The notes under the pieces: generated by a model
What the model was told of the DNA's origin: nothing
Seen by the model: the letters and a program-made list of their open reading frames with translations, nothing else
Database searches by the model: none
Made by a program: the position numbers and the translations under genes
Shown: positions 1-9,000 of the stretch, one piece after another
How positions within the stretch are numbered: position 1 is the stretch's first letter
Layout: each line of letters opens with the position of its first letter
Assembly (NCBI GenBank): GCA_002862545.1
Contig: PKDJ01000297.1
Span: 1-43,415, forward strand
Length of the DNA: 43,415 nucleotides
Source: Pseudomonadota bacterium
Lineage (GTDB): Bacteria; Myxococcota_A; UBA796; GCA-2862545
Direction of reading: 5' to 3'

Positions 1-64
1 GACCTTCGACACGATCTCCGGCGCACTCAACAGCGCCACGAGCTCCGTCGGCACCGCTTCCTGA
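1..64 (+). CDS. C-terminal end of an off-window gene (partial)
   Basis: Reading from base 2, the left edge gives an open frame whose last residues are TFDTISGALNSATSSVGTAS, followed by a TGA stop at 62-64. The strong stem-loop at 86-113 begins 21 bases after this stop, which is the normal distance for a terminator serving a gene on this strand. The Ser/Thr/Ala-rich tail resembles the end of a secreted or coiled protein but is too short to classify. The frame choice rests only on the stop-plus-terminator arrangement, so the call is tentative. Confidence 0.4.
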   Translation, partial: TFDTISGALNSATSSVGTAS

Positions 65-85
65 TCCGAAGCGTCCTCACGGACG

Positions 86-121
86 GCGGCCGGGTCCTTC
101 GGGGCCCGGCCGCTCTGCTTT
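86..121 (+). terminator. Stem-loop terminator with UUCG tetraloop
   Basis: A 12-bp GC-rich stem (86-97 with 102-113, one G-U pair) is closed by a TTCG tetraloop and followed by TCTGCTTT. A smaller 5-bp hairpin (72-76 with 81-85) lies just before it. It sits just after the stop of the partial gene at the left edge and would end that transcript. The segment 68-121 reappears exactly, as its reverse complement, at the right edge of the window. Confidence 0.75.
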
Positions 122-175
122 CTCGCGTCATTACGAGCCATCTCCGACGCGGCGAGAGTACGACCTCGCTCTGGG

Positions 176-1468
176 CTACAGACCCGTCTCACAGCGCCGC
201 AGCGCGCGGTGCCCATCATCGTTGTCGGTGTAGTAGATCCACACCGTGTCATTGCCAGCGAAGGCCTCCGGGTCCATGCGGCGACGAATCAGGCTCTCGC
301 TTACCCGGTAGTTCAGATCGTCTCCGGGCTCGACGCTGGCAACCCACACCTCGGCTGGATCCTGGCCACCGTTCCGCGGGCGCTCGATCGCCAGGTAGGA
401 GACGTAGGTTCGACCTCTCCAGTCGAAGGGCTCCGGCGAGATCACGTACGGGTAGTCCTCTGGAGGCACAATCCACTTTATGGGCTCCCAGTGCTCTCCC
501 TCGAGCCGATAGATGACCAGCTCGGTCGGCGCATCGTCATCCGTCACCATGGCCATCTCGGCGCCCGTCTCGACAGACCAGAAGCGAAAGACCTGCCCTG
601 CGTTCGCAGACTCATCCGTGATGTAGGACAGCTCTTGTGTGTCGACATTCAGGCTCACGGCCGCACCATCGTACGAGAAGGTGACGTCGTGAGTTCCGGG
701 TACCCAGCGAGGCGAGTAGGCGGGATCCCGCACCAAGTCGCCCACAGCGGACCCATCAGCGTAGGTCCAGTGCACCTCGCTGGTTCGCACGTCGCGGTAG
801 ATCACCCGCGGCTCTTCGTCACCCGCGTCGAGACTCCCGATAGGTGCGGCTCCGAAGGTGGTTCTCAGAATTGGCTGCGAGCTCCACTCACCATCCATAC
901 TGCGCCAGGCACGCCTGACCAACGGCTTGTCCTCTTCAATGCGAGAGAACAAGATCTCGGGGCCCTCGGCTCCCTGCATCCACTCCGGCCCATTCTTCGC
1001 GAGAGCGATGGGCGTCACATCTTTGCTGACCAGCTCTCCCTGGCCGTCCGACGGCACGAGATCCCCTGTGTCGAGGTCGAGCCGCGCGACCCACAGCTCC
1101 TCTCCGGTCCGCTGCTGCCAGACAACCCTGCCCTCGATCGCATCGAACTCTGGATCGGAGATGCTGGCATCGGGATGAGACACGAGAACGTCTCTCACGA
1201 CGAAGTCGGACGGGGTCGTCGTGCTCCCCACCGTGGATGAGGTCGACGTCGTGCTGCCCGTTGTCGGCGAGGTCGATGTCGATGTCGTGCTCCCTGTCGT
1301 CGGCGAGCCCGATGTCGAAGGTGATGAGGGCTCGGTCGTCGTGTCGGTGCCGGATGTCGGAACCGCTGGCGCAGGCCCCACCAGCTGATTCCCACCACGG
1401 TTGACGATGATCACCAGCTCATTCGAGCAGCTCACGGATGCGAGCAGGATGACAGCGAGTGCTCTCAT
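176..1468 (-). CDS. Lipoprotein with Thr/Ser-rich linker, beta-propeller-like body
   Basis: This 430-residue protein has a very short signal peptide (MRALAVILLASVSC), with Cys14 as the probable lipidation site. A spacer of about 60 residues made almost only of Thr, Ser, Gly and Pro (roughly residues 38-86) follows, as in surface-anchored lipoproteins. The rest is beta-rich with short motifs such as EVWVASVEPG and SPRWVPGTHDVTFSYDG that recall TolB/WD-like propeller blades, but I cannot name a family. The ATG overlaps the stop of the upstream sulfotransferase gene in an ATGA (1465-1468), so it is probably the last gene of a translationally coupled cluster. The molecular role is unknown. Confidence 0.75.
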   Translation of the reverse strand: MRALAVILLASVSCSNELVIIVNRGGNQLVGPAPAVPTSGTDTTTEPSSPSTSGSPTTGSTTSTSTSPTTGSTTSTSSTVGSTTTPSDFVVRDVLVSHPDASISDPEFDAIEGRVVWQQRTGEELWVARLDLDTGDLVPSDGQGELVSKDVTPIALAKNGPEWMQGAEGPEILFSRIEEDKPLVRRAWRSMDGEWSSQPILRTTFGAAPIGSLDAGDEEPRVIYRDVRTSEVHWTYADGSAVGDLVRDPAYSPRWVPGTHDVTFSYDGAAVSLNVDTQELSYITDESANAGQVFRFWSVETGAEMAMVTDDDAPTELVIYRLEGEHWEPIKWIVPPEDYPYVISPEPFDWRGRTYVSYLAIERPRNGGQDPAEVWVASVEPGDDLNYRVSESLIRRRMDPEAFAGNDTVWIYYTDNDDGHRALRRCETGL

Positions 1469-3135
1469 GGACTCACGGGCGCGAGCCGGTCAATGCGTCG
1501 AGCTCGGTAGATACCCCGGAATCCCGGCCCAACCGCGAGCTGGAACACCACGTCGTTGGTCGCGGGATCGACCTCGAGCACGTGCGCCGAGGGCTCAGAC
1601 ACGGCACGGCCCGCCTCGTGTCCCGTTGCAACAAGCACATTGCCCGTGACGGGAAGGTAGTCGGCATCACCGCCGTGATCGGAGAAGACCGCGGGCAGAT
1701 CTTCCCATGACCAGCGTGTCGAGCGGGTTCCGGAGGCCTCGTCCAGATCGAAGATCACCACCCGACTGAACTCTTCTTGGGCTCGCTCCCAGGCATTCGC
1801 TCGGTAGTTGCCATTGTCGAAGAGCAGCAGACCGCCATCCGAGGTCAGCTCCATCCCATGCGTGTGGAATGCATCGACCTCCTCCTCGGGGAGTCGAAGC
1901 AGGTAGGGCTCGAGGTCAGCGGGCCAGTGTGCGTCAGGAGCGACGACCCATTGGAGCTCCCCCGTCGCACGATCGAACTTCACAACGGCATCTTGGTGTC
2001 GCATGGAGGCCAGGAAGCTGTCGGTGTCAGCGTCGTACCAGAGGGCGTTGGCGTGACCCCAGTCCTTGAGATCTTCGTCGAGGTAGCTGGACCACCATGG
2101 TCCCGTCACGGCCGAGCGGGCGATTCGCTCCTCGTCCAACATTGCCATGATGTCGTGCGCGTGCACGAGCTCACCGTCCGGCGTGAACTCGACCAAGACC
2201 TCGGCCACCACCATCGCGGCTTCGGTACCCCTGCTCCGGTTGATCTCGCTTACCGGATAGTTCTCGACCTCCCGGAAGTCGACGCTGAAGGTAATGAAGT
2301 TCCCGTTCGGCAGCTCGATGAAGTCATGATGCATCGCATAGACCGGCACCGACACAGCTCCGGGCCCTGCCGCATCGACAGTGAGCTCGGAGGTCCAGGC
2401 CCGCTGCTGACGTCCCCACAGATCGATCTCGATGATGCGATCCCGGTTGTAGAGCATCGCAAGGTGACCGCTCGAGAGCACCGACACCTCATTGATGTGG
2501 GCGTCCTCCGCGTGGTACCAGAGGATCTCCCCATGCTCGTCGATGATGATGATGTAGTCGTCCTTCTCGTCGACCGTGTTCTCGGCCGTGAGCAAGGTGA
2601 GCCCGGGCTCCATGCGCAAGGGCTCGGAGACGACGACCGTGAGCTCTGGGAAGTCCTCGGGGAGGGGTGGCGTGGCAGCCGTGAGCGCATCCGGCCACAC
2701 ATGCTCCCCCTGCTCGTCGATCACGGTCACGCTCACATCATGGGTGGCGTCCGGGCCAAATCCGACCAAGGTGTGGACATGCTCGGTCGACGAAGGCCCA
2801 AGCTCGACCGTCCACGAGCGAGTCGGACCATCGATCTCGACACGAAGTGTCGAGGGCCGACTCGTCGCCACAGCCAGCTCTCCGACCAGCGGTGTTCCCT
2901 CGTCATCTGTCATGGTGAGCGTCGGCGCGTCAGCGAAGGCAGACCCTGCGGGCACCGTCGGCTCAGTGGGCGAGGTCGGCTCCGTCGTCGATGTCGAGCT
3001 GGGTTCGGTCACATCGGTCACAGCCGATGGTGTCGTAGGCTCGTCGCACGTCAGATTGACCACGACCACCTTGTCGGCGCACCCGACCAGTAGCAGGACA
3101 CTCGCAGTGAGTAAGCAACACCTAGACCTACGCAT
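1465..3135 (-). CDS. Arylsulfotransferase (ASST, PF05935-type) family lipoprotein
   Basis: The 556-residue product has a lipoprotein signal (TASVLLLVGC, Cys19), a Thr/Ser/Pro/Glu linker to about residue 62, a beta-sandwich-like region and then a propeller-like body. It carries the residue set known in bacterial arylsulfate sulfotransferase (His252, His356, Arg374 and His436 of the E. coli CFT073 enzyme): here YAMHHDF (His269/270), DWGHAN (His361), SMRHQ (Arg379) and HTHGM (His424/426). The His361-Arg379 spacing of 18 is the same as in the reference. Family enzymes move sulfate between phenolic donors and acceptors outside the cytoplasm; the substrate here is unknown. Two further in-frame ATGs lie upstream (3153 and 3222). 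I chose 3135 because it gives the compact signal peptide typical of this window. It lies 106 bp after the haem/L-domain gene. Confidence 0.82.
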   Translation of the reverse strand: MRRSRCCLLTASVLLLVGCADKVVVVNLTCDEPTTPSAVTDVTEPSSTSTTEPTSPTEPTVPAGSAFADAPTLTMTDDEGTPLVGELAVATSRPSTLRVEIDGPTRSWTVELGPSSTEHVHTLVGFGPDATHDVSVTVIDEQGEHVWPDALTAATPPLPEDFPELTVVVSEPLRMEPGLTLLTAENTVDEKDDYIIIIDEHGEILWYHAEDAHINEVSVLSSGHLAMLYNRDRIIEIDLWGRQQRAWTSELTVDAAGPGAVSVPVYAMHHDFIELPNGNFITFSVDFREVENYPVSEINRSRGTEAAMVVAEVLVEFTPDGELVHAHDIMAMLDEERIARSAVTGPWWSSYLDEDLKDWGHANALWYDADTDSFLASMRHQDAVVKFDRATGELQWVVAPDAHWPADLEPYLLRLPEEEVDAFHTHGMELTSDGGLLLFDNGNYRANAWERAQEEFSRVVIFDLDEASGTRSTRWSWEDLPAVFSDHGGDADYLPVTGNVLVATGHEAGRAVSEPSAHVLEVDPATNDVVFQLAVGPGFRGIYRARRIDRLAPVSP

Positions 3136-3241
3136 CACTACCGCCGAACGCATGTTTCCGATCAGCCATACTTGGCACTGAGGCCTCACGCAAAGATTCT
3201 GGCTTCCTTTGCTGCGGATCACGTCCTAGGGAATCATGACG

Positions 3242-5278
3242 TCAGTCCCCGTCGGCCGACCCATCGGCATCAATCACGACAACACCCTCGATGTGGCCGC
3301 GACCGATGCTCTCCACCAAGAGCCACGCCTGCGTCTCCGGCACGCCACCATTTCCAACCAAGGTCAGGTCTCCGCCGACGTAGTCGACCTCACTCAGTGG
3401 CATCAGACTGCTCAAGGCACCATTATCGCGGACGACCAGGCTCTCCTCGACCTTTCGCAGCTGCCCGAGTCCACCGATCGAGACGAGTGACGGGTTGTCG
3501 TCCACCTCAACCGAGAGCGAGCTGGCCGAGAGAGCCTCGAGACCATTGAGGCTCACCAACAGACCATTCCTCGCAACCACCAGTCCCCCAACATCGGTGA
3601 GCGACACGAGTCGGGGAAGTCGCTCGAGCGCCGCATTGTCTGCAATGCGCACGCTCCCATCCACTCGCTGGAGGTGGGACAGGCCCCGAACCTGACTCAG
3701 CATCGCGGCGCCCTCGATGGTCAGACTCCCGCCTATCGACTCCACAGACGGCAGGAGCTCCGCCGCGGACAGATGTGGAAGCCGGCTCAGCCGAACCGAC
3801 GCTGGAATCTCCGAGACGCTCTCCAGTCCCTCGAGGACCTCGAGACTCGGGGCGCTCGATACCTCGAGACCCGCCAGCTCGGTCAGGCTGTCGAAGCGGG
3901 GGAGGCTGGAGAACCCGACGTCGTGAATGCGAATGCCCCCGAGCTCCGCCTCGACCTCCACGCCGACGGAGCGCAGGAAAACGAGCCCCTCAAGTCGCTC
4001 ACCCCGCGGGATGTCCACGAGCTGAAGTGCACCTCCGATCGTCTCGAGTCTGATGAAGCTATGGAACTCCCGGAGCTCTGGAAGATCTCTCACGGACACG
4101 CTGCCCGCCACGTCCTCCAGTGCATGAAAGCCAGACATCTGCTCGAGATGGGCGAGACTCTCGATCCTCACGTCACCACCGACCACGAGGAGCTGACCGA
4201 AGCCGTTGAAGCTCTCCAGACTCTCGGCCTCGGTGACCACCACATCGCCCGCGACGTCGAGCAGGCTACCGAAGCCATCGACGTCACCGAGCATCGGATT
4301 GCGCTCGAGCCACACACTTCCGACAACGTCTGTGACCCGCATCGCCTCGATACGCCGCAGCGAGGCATTCTCGCTGACCCAAAGATCGCCTTCGACCTCG
4401 CGCACGTAGGGGACTCGAAGGGTGTCGAGCAGTGCATTGCCGGTGACGAGCAACGGCCCACCGAGACGCCCTTCAACTCCCGAGAGCTCGACAGACTGTA
4501 GACCCTCGTTGTCCACGAGCTGCAGGCCCCCGCCGACCCGCTCCAGACCTGGGAGCTCGACTGCTGAGCTCTCCGTCACTCCCTGCACCACGAGGTCACC
4601 CTCGATGCGGGTCAAGCGTGGCAGCACCCAGCTCCCCTCCGGGAGACTACGAATCTCCAGCTGGTCGTCGATGACACACAGGCAGTCGAGCGCGGCCGCC
4701 TCACCGCCCTCGACGACCACGGCACCCGTCACCGCGTTCACCCCCTGCGTACACGGTCCCGGCTCGCCTGACCGCAGCACGACATCACCGTCAAACCAGA
4801 CAAGGGGGTCACAGTCCTCGCCCTGCATCGAGCCTGTCAGGGTGACATCGTGGGGCATGTCGCAGGTGACCCACTCGGTCAGGCGGTCTCGCTCTTCGAC
4901 AGTCATGCCCCCCGCTGGCGGCATGGCCTGCTCCAGGCTCACCTCCCGGAGTAGCGCGTCAGACCAGCGGACCGTCGATTCGTAGGTGTCGAAGTCGACG
5001 CCCGGAGGAGCACCGGCACGTGCTGCGCCCTCGACCTCTGAGCTGTGGCACGGTGTGCACCACGTCCGCAGGAGCGGATTCCCCGTGTTCTCCCAAGTCG
5101 TGAGGGTGCCCCCGCCGCAGTCACCCTCTGCTACCGGAGAGGTCGCAGAGGTCTCCGCGGAGCTGCTCGGGGTAGACCCACTGGAGACGGTCGACTCGCC
5201 GGCCCGTGGCGACGTGACCGTGTCTCCGAGCCAAGACACCGAGCTGCACCCCGTCAGCACGAGCCATGTCCAGCGCAT
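3242..5278 (-). CDS. Haem c and receptor-L-like repeat lipoprotein
   Basis: The product is about 678 residues. A short lipoprotein signal (WLVLTGC, Cys11) and a Ser/Thr linker precede a region with WCTPCH, a c-type haem-binding CxxCH, plus a downstream AMPPAGGM segment typical of the Met-containing loop in cytochrome-c-like domains of Planctomycetes and Myxococcota. From about residue 150 to the end run many units of roughly 22 residues of the pattern V-x-G-D/S-L/V-x-V-x2-N-x2-L, as in receptor-L/LRR-like beta-helical domains. The ATG overlaps the stop of the DUF1501 gene (ATGA, 5276-5280). A GTG at 5320 would add 14 residues, but its GGAGG lies too close to the codon. Role inferred: surface electron-transfer or adhesion module; substrate unknown. 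Confidence 0.75.
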   Translation of the reverse strand: MRWTWLVLTGCSSVSWLGDTVTSPRAGESTVSSGSTPSSSAETSATSPVAEGDCGGGTLTTWENTGNPLLRTWCTPCHSSEVEGAARAGAPPGVDFDTYESTVRWSDALLREVSLEQAMPPAGGMTVEERDRLTEWVTCDMPHDVTLTGSMQGEDCDPLVWFDGDVVLRSGEPGPCTQGVNAVTGAVVVEGGEAAALDCLCVIDDQLEIRSLPEGSWVLPRLTRIEGDLVVQGVTESSAVELPGLERVGGGLQLVDNEGLQSVELSGVEGRLGGPLLVTGNALLDTLRVPYVREVEGDLWVSENASLRRIEAMRVTDVVGSVWLERNPMLGDVDGFGSLLDVAGDVVVTEAESLESFNGFGQLLVVGGDVRIESLAHLEQMSGFHALEDVAGSVSVRDLPELREFHSFIRLETIGGALQLVDIPRGERLEGLVFLRSVGVEVEAELGGIRIHDVGFSSLPRFDSLTELAGLEVSSAPSLEVLEGLESVSEIPASVRLSRLPHLSAAELLPSVESIGGSLTIEGAAMLSQVRGLSHLQRVDGSVRIADNAALERLPRLVSLTDVGGLVVARNGLLVSLNGLEALSASSLSVEVDDNPSLVSIGGLGQLRKVEESLVVRDNGALSSLMPLSEVDYVGGDLTLVGNGGVPETQAWLLVESIGRGHIEGVVVIDADGSADGD

Positions 5279-6567
5279 CAGACGGTGGCTCCCATGAAGG
5301 GGGGAATACCTGGCAGCCACTCCTCCGAATCAACACCGATCATCTGAAGCACACCTGCTGCCAGGTTGTCGTACTTGATGATGCTGCCCGCCCCGGACAG
5401 CTCACCGGTGGCGAGGTCGACGGGACGTGAAGCAAGCAGGCCATCCGTACCACCCCGAACACGGCCACCGACGACTCCACCGCCGAGCATCAGGGCGCTG
5501 GTGTAGGGCCAGTGGTCCTTGCCACCGCTCGCGTTGAACTTCGGCGTTCGTGTCATCTCGGAGAGCACCACCACCAAGGTCTCATCGAGCAGGCCCTCGT
5601 CATCGAGACGGGTCACGAGGTTGTTCAGACCGCGAAAGGTCAGATCGTAGTTGGAGTGCTGCGCGAAGTTGTCTGTGTGGGTGTCCCAGCGCATGGAGGT
5701 GTCGATCAGGACGCTGTGACACAGCCCCACCGAGAGGAAGTCGACGGCCAGGCTCGTCGACGTCATCAGGCTTGGGAACGAGCCCAGCTCGAGAGCCTCC
5801 GTGATCAGCCCTCGCTCCGCGGCGAAGCGCTCGGCACGCTCGAGGGAGATGCCGAAGTCGTCGAGCAACCGGTCGTTGTGGCCTCCATCGCCACGCCGGG
5901 TCCGGAAGCGCTCGGCGCGACTTCGAATGATCTCCCGAATGGCCACATCGTCCGCATCCGTGTTGCGATATTGAGGGTAGGCCCAGTCGACACCGCGCGG
6001 CGGCTCGAAGACGGCGTCACTGTCCAGCAGCATGGCCAGCTGGCTCCGATAGCCAACCCGACCCACTGAAGACGCATAGCGCCCGCCCTGACCGAGACCC
6101 GACATGTCGACCGAGCCTAGCGGTAGGTCCTGTCCATGGGCGTAGCCAGCGATCACGCTCATGTCGGGCACGGTGCCGAGAGTCGAGCCGGACAGGATGC
6201 GCTCGCGGCAGGGATCGTGCGCCAGGGTTCCGAGCCAGAGCCCGTTGATCACGGCAGTCCGCGAGCCCCACTCCTCGAAAAACTGCGTGACCTGCGGGCG
6301 CTTCACTTCGTTGACCATGATCGGCAGACCTGAGAAGGTCCGCACCGCCTCGCGATCGTCCGGGTCTCGCGGGTCTTCCTCGCGCTCCGGCCCCTCGATC
6401 TCGGGCTCACCCAGCTTCGGATCCATGCAGTAGGTGACGTCCCACCCACCATCGGCGATCACGACCACCAGCTTCATCGGCGGCGTGCTGGAGCGCGCCA
6501 GTCCTGGCAGGCCCAGAAATCCGGTAGCCGTCAAGGTACGCAGCAAGTCGCGTCGATGAAGATGCAT
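5278..6567 (-). CDS. DUF1501 family protein with Tat signal
   Basis: The 429-residue product begins with a twin-arginine type signal (HRRDLLRTLTATGFLGLPGLA) and should be exported folded. The body shows DUF1501 hallmarks: an early VVVIADGGWD segment, NGLWLGTLAHDP, a TSMRWDTHTDN segment, VVVLSEMTRTPK and a GGKDHWP motif near the C-terminus. DUF1501 belongs to the alkaline-phosphatase/sulfatase-like fold superfamily, and its members are usually paired with DUF1549/1553 or DUF1592-type haem proteins; no biochemical role is established. The same pairing occurs here: the haem lipoprotein gene ends 7 bp upstream. The start chosen (ATG at 6567) puts the Tat motif four residues from the N-terminus. 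Confidence 0.88.
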   Translation of the reverse strand: MHLHRRDLLRTLTATGFLGLPGLARSSTPPMKLVVVIADGGWDVTYCMDPKLGEPEIEGPEREEDPRDPDDREAVRTFSGLPIMVNEVKRPQVTQFFEEWGSRTAVINGLWLGTLAHDPCRERILSGSTLGTVPDMSVIAGYAHGQDLPLGSVDMSGLGQGGRYASSVGRVGYRSQLAMLLDSDAVFEPPRGVDWAYPQYRNTDADDVAIREIIRSRAERFRTRRGDGGHNDRLLDDFGISLERAERFAAERGLITEALELGSFPSLMTSTSLAVDFLSVGLCHSVLIDTSMRWDTHTDNFAQHSNYDLTFRGLNNLVTRLDDEGLLDETLVVVLSEMTRTPKFNASGGKDHWPYTSALMLGGGVVGGRVRGGTDGLLASRPVDLATGELSGAGSIIKYDNLAAGVLQMIGVDSEEWLPGIPPFMGATV

Positions 6568-6574
6568 GGCTCCT

Positions 6575-8470
6575 CTAGTAGAAGTACATTCGGGGATCTT
6601 GCAGCAAGGCGGCAAGCACGACGGTCCAGGCATCCTCGGTGCTGTCGCCTCGCGCGCGCGTGGCCTCCCACAGAGACCACAGCTCGTCGACCTCGTCGCC
6701 AGTGGGCTCCACAAAGCTGCCGAGCACCGTCAGGTGCAGCTCGACGAGAGCAGCACGGATCGCCGCTGGGTCTCGCTGCTCGACCTCGATCGCGCCGAGT
6801 AGCCGTCGCTCTGCGGCCGGAAGCGCAAAGTCTTCGCGCACGACGTAGGCTGCCGCCTCGTAGGCAAAGCGTGCCGTCACGAGGACCTTGGTAGGCGTGA
6901 CGGTGTGTGTCGGATGCTTGACCGGCATGCTGTCGATGCCACCAGACATCGCTCGGAAGCCATAGACATCACTCTCGCCGAGATCGACGGCTCCCCAGCA
7001 CGTGTCGTCGCAGCCAGGCCCATCTGGACGCACGAGCCAGACGAACCCGGTGAGCTGCTCGATGACACTCTGGAGCTGCTCCGGGCGAATCACCTGCAGG
7101 CCGGGCACAGAGCGCTCGTCATCGCTGTCGAGCGCACGCGCGGCTGCAAATCGGTCAGAGAGTACGACGCTGCGAACGAGCTCACGGAGCGAGAACCCCG
7201 ACTCCCGGAAGACCGCATCGAGCTCGAGGGCTTGCTCACCGACGACATCGTCGCGCTCGGTCTGCGTGAGGTAGGCGTAGAAAGTCCTAGCCATGCACGG
7301 GGAGAATCGCGGATCTTCGACGATTAGCCTGCCGAGATCACGCTGCTCGACATGGAGCTCCCCGTAGAAGGCAGGGGGCGGGAGCAACCAGTCTTGCCAG
7401 TCGTCCTCAGTCGAGGGGGTGTACATCCGCAGCGGGTAGCAGTGGTCCTCCGGCAGCCGATCGGTCGGCAGCGCTCCTGTGTCTTCAGGGTCGAGATGGC
7501 AGCCCTGCCGATGGGCCCTGCGGACGCCCCGTCCCGTCATCATCCCCCGCCAACCCCACCAGAACGAAGCGAGTGGGTCGAGGGCCTGGTGGCAGCCGAT
7601 GCAGGTGGGCATGGTCGACACGGCATGGGCCACAGCGAACTCATCCGACAGATCGATGCCGCCCTCGACGACGATGTCCCGCGTCGCGAAGTCGGAACAC
7701 AGAAAGGTGTCGGCGATAAAGTTGGCTCGACCGCGGTTGAAGTTCGAGCCATTGGAGACGTGACGACGCCAGAGTTCCGTGCTGCTGAGCAGTCCCATCT
7801 GCGGCCGCCCATCGACCCACTGGCTGCGCTGCCACGGCTCACCGTCAGGATCGAAGTCCAAGCCGAAGACGACGCTCGTGACCGCGTCGGTGAGCATGTA
7901 GTCGGCGGTGAAGACCTCGGTGTAGGGGCGGTCTTCCAACACGATCTGCTCGATCAACTTGAGAGGAGCCTCGGTGGTCGAGTGGTGGATCACACCGGTC
8001 GGGACCTCCTCCATGAGGCCGAGAGACGGGTACTGTGAGTCGATGTCAGCCCGCATCTTGAGGATCTCGTTGTGCATGTCGCGAACAACATCCCCAAATG
8101 CCGCGCTCTGCAGGTAGTCATCGACGATGGACTCCAGCTCCTCGGGGCGGTCTCGGACCCGACGCAGCTCGGCTGCACTGGGCCGTAGACCTCGAATCGT
8201 CATCGATGCTCTGACGAGGTGCTCTGGCGGGGAGAGCGGCTCGTACAGGATCTCGGGTGGCGTGAGGGTCTCGGGGGTCGTCGATGAGGTGGTCTGGACG
8301 GACTCCGACGATGTGGCGGCGACACGGGATGGGTCCCGACCATCCCGCTCAGGAGTGCTGCAGGACAGCGTCAGCACAGCCAGCAAGAAGGTCGCTTGTC
8401 TCGAGCCATAGACGAGCCCCCGTATGCCACTCCAGGCAGCAAAACATCGGCTCGCGATGCGACAACCCAC
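6575..8470 (-). CDS. DUF1549/DUF1592/DUF1588-like c-type haem lipoprotein
   Basis: The 631-residue product starts with GTG preceded by AGGAG at 5-base spacing. A signal peptide ends at LLAVLTLSC (lipobox Cys near residue 37), then comes a short Ser/Thr linker. The segment TIRGLRPSAAELRRV followed by YLQSAAFGDVVRD matches the DUF1549-type pattern. SSTELWRRHVSNGSN and FIADTFLCSDF match the DUF1592 part, and CIGCHQALDPLA is the DUF1588-type haem c motif. A C-terminal SFVLSD-like stretch (LRELVRSVVLSDRF) recalls DUF1585. It heads a five-gene minus-strand run and partners DUF1501. A TATAGT box at 8487-8492 lies just upstream and could be its -10 element. Function of the family is unknown; exported redox protein is inferred. 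Confidence 0.78.
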   Translation of the reverse strand: MGCRIASRCFAAWSGIRGLVYGSRQATFLLAVLTLSCSTPERDGRDPSRVAATSSESVQTTSSTTPETLTPPEILYEPLSPPEHLVRASMTIRGLRPSAAELRRVRDRPEELESIVDDYLQSAAFGDVVRDMHNEILKMRADIDSQYPSLGLMEEVPTGVIHHSTTEAPLKLIEQIVLEDRPYTEVFTADYMLTDAVTSVVFGLDFDPDGEPWQRSQWVDGRPQMGLLSSTELWRRHVSNGSNFNRGRANFIADTFLCSDFATRDIVVEGGIDLSDEFAVAHAVSTMPTCIGCHQALDPLASFWWGWRGMMTGRGVRRAHRQGCHLDPEDTGALPTDRLPEDHCYPLRMYTPSTEDDWQDWLLPPPAFYGELHVEQRDLGRLIVEDPRFSPCMARTFYAYLTQTERDDVVGEQALELDAVFRESGFSLRELVRSVVLSDRFAAARALDSDDERSVPGLQVIRPEQLQSVIEQLTGFVWLVRPDGPGCDDTCWGAVDLGESDVYGFRAMSGGIDSMPVKHPTHTVTPTKVLVTARFAYEAAAYVVREDFALPAAERRLLGAIEVEQRDPAAIRAALVELHLTVLGSFVEPTGDEVDELWSLWEATRARGDSTEDAWTVVLAALLQDPRMYFY

Positions 8471-8541
8471 GGTCTCTCCTGCGCCGACTATACCAGGAAG
8501 TCACCGCATAGACACCGTACAATGACCCGTCTAGTACGGTC

Positions 8542-8970
8542 TCAGGATCCCGACTTGGGAGTGGCAGCAGTCAGCCCGCCCTGGCCGCCCTTGATCGCCT
8601 TCCGCGCCAACTTCTCACAGTCTTCGGCATAGCGGGCCTCGACCTCGACCGTCATGGTGACCGTGAAGGTACGCGGAGCTGCATCCGCATCGAACTGCGC
8701 GGTCAGGTCGGTGTCGAGCGCAGCATCGACCTTGCCGAGAGCCATACCGGAGCTCGGGATGCCAAAGACCTTGCGCGGCTTGATCTCCAGACCCGGGAGG
8801 AAGGTCCCCTCGGTGGCGATCGCCGCTACATCTCCCACCTCGTACACGTTGGTGAGGTTGGCCACGATGGTCCGCTCACCCTGCTCGGGGCTCTCGAAGG
8901 TGTAGATGAAGAGGGTGTCGGTCTTCTCGTGGGCCGTCTTCGAGGTGGCCTTCATCGCGACGACGGGCAT
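8542..8970 (-). CDS. Small protein with tRNA-binding (EMAP/PheT-type) OB-fold domain
   Basis: The 142-residue product has an OB-fold-like pattern resembling the tRNA-binding domain of PheT, the MetRS C-terminus and CsaA: GERTIVANLTNVYEVGD, then GTFLPGLEIKPRKVFGIPSS with GMALGKVD, corresponding to the LPG-x-I-x-K-x-R-G-x-x-S-x-GM motif. The N-terminus is short and cytoplasmic, and the C-terminus has a Lys-rich helix. The start is supported by GGAGG five bases before the ATG. It lies 30 bp downstream of typA on the same strand, so it is probably co-transcribed with that ribosome-associated GTPase, which fits an RNA-binding role. It is not a full synthetase subunit; the target RNA is unknown. 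Confidence 0.6.
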   Translation of the reverse strand: MPVVAMKATSKTAHEKTDTLFIYTFESPEQGERTIVANLTNVYEVGDVAAIATEGTFLPGLEIKPRKVFGIPSSGMALGKVDAALDTDLTAQFDADAAPRTFTVTMTVEVEARYAEDCEKLARKAIKGGQGGLTAATPKSGS

Positions 8971-9000
8971 GGCGTCCTCCAGGAGAGTGGTTCGCTGACG

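Noticed and set aside
3136-3241. Terminator or small gene between the haem/L-domain and sulfotransferase genes
   Set aside because: No stem-loop with a U-tract and no convincing short frame; it is only a 106-bp spacer.
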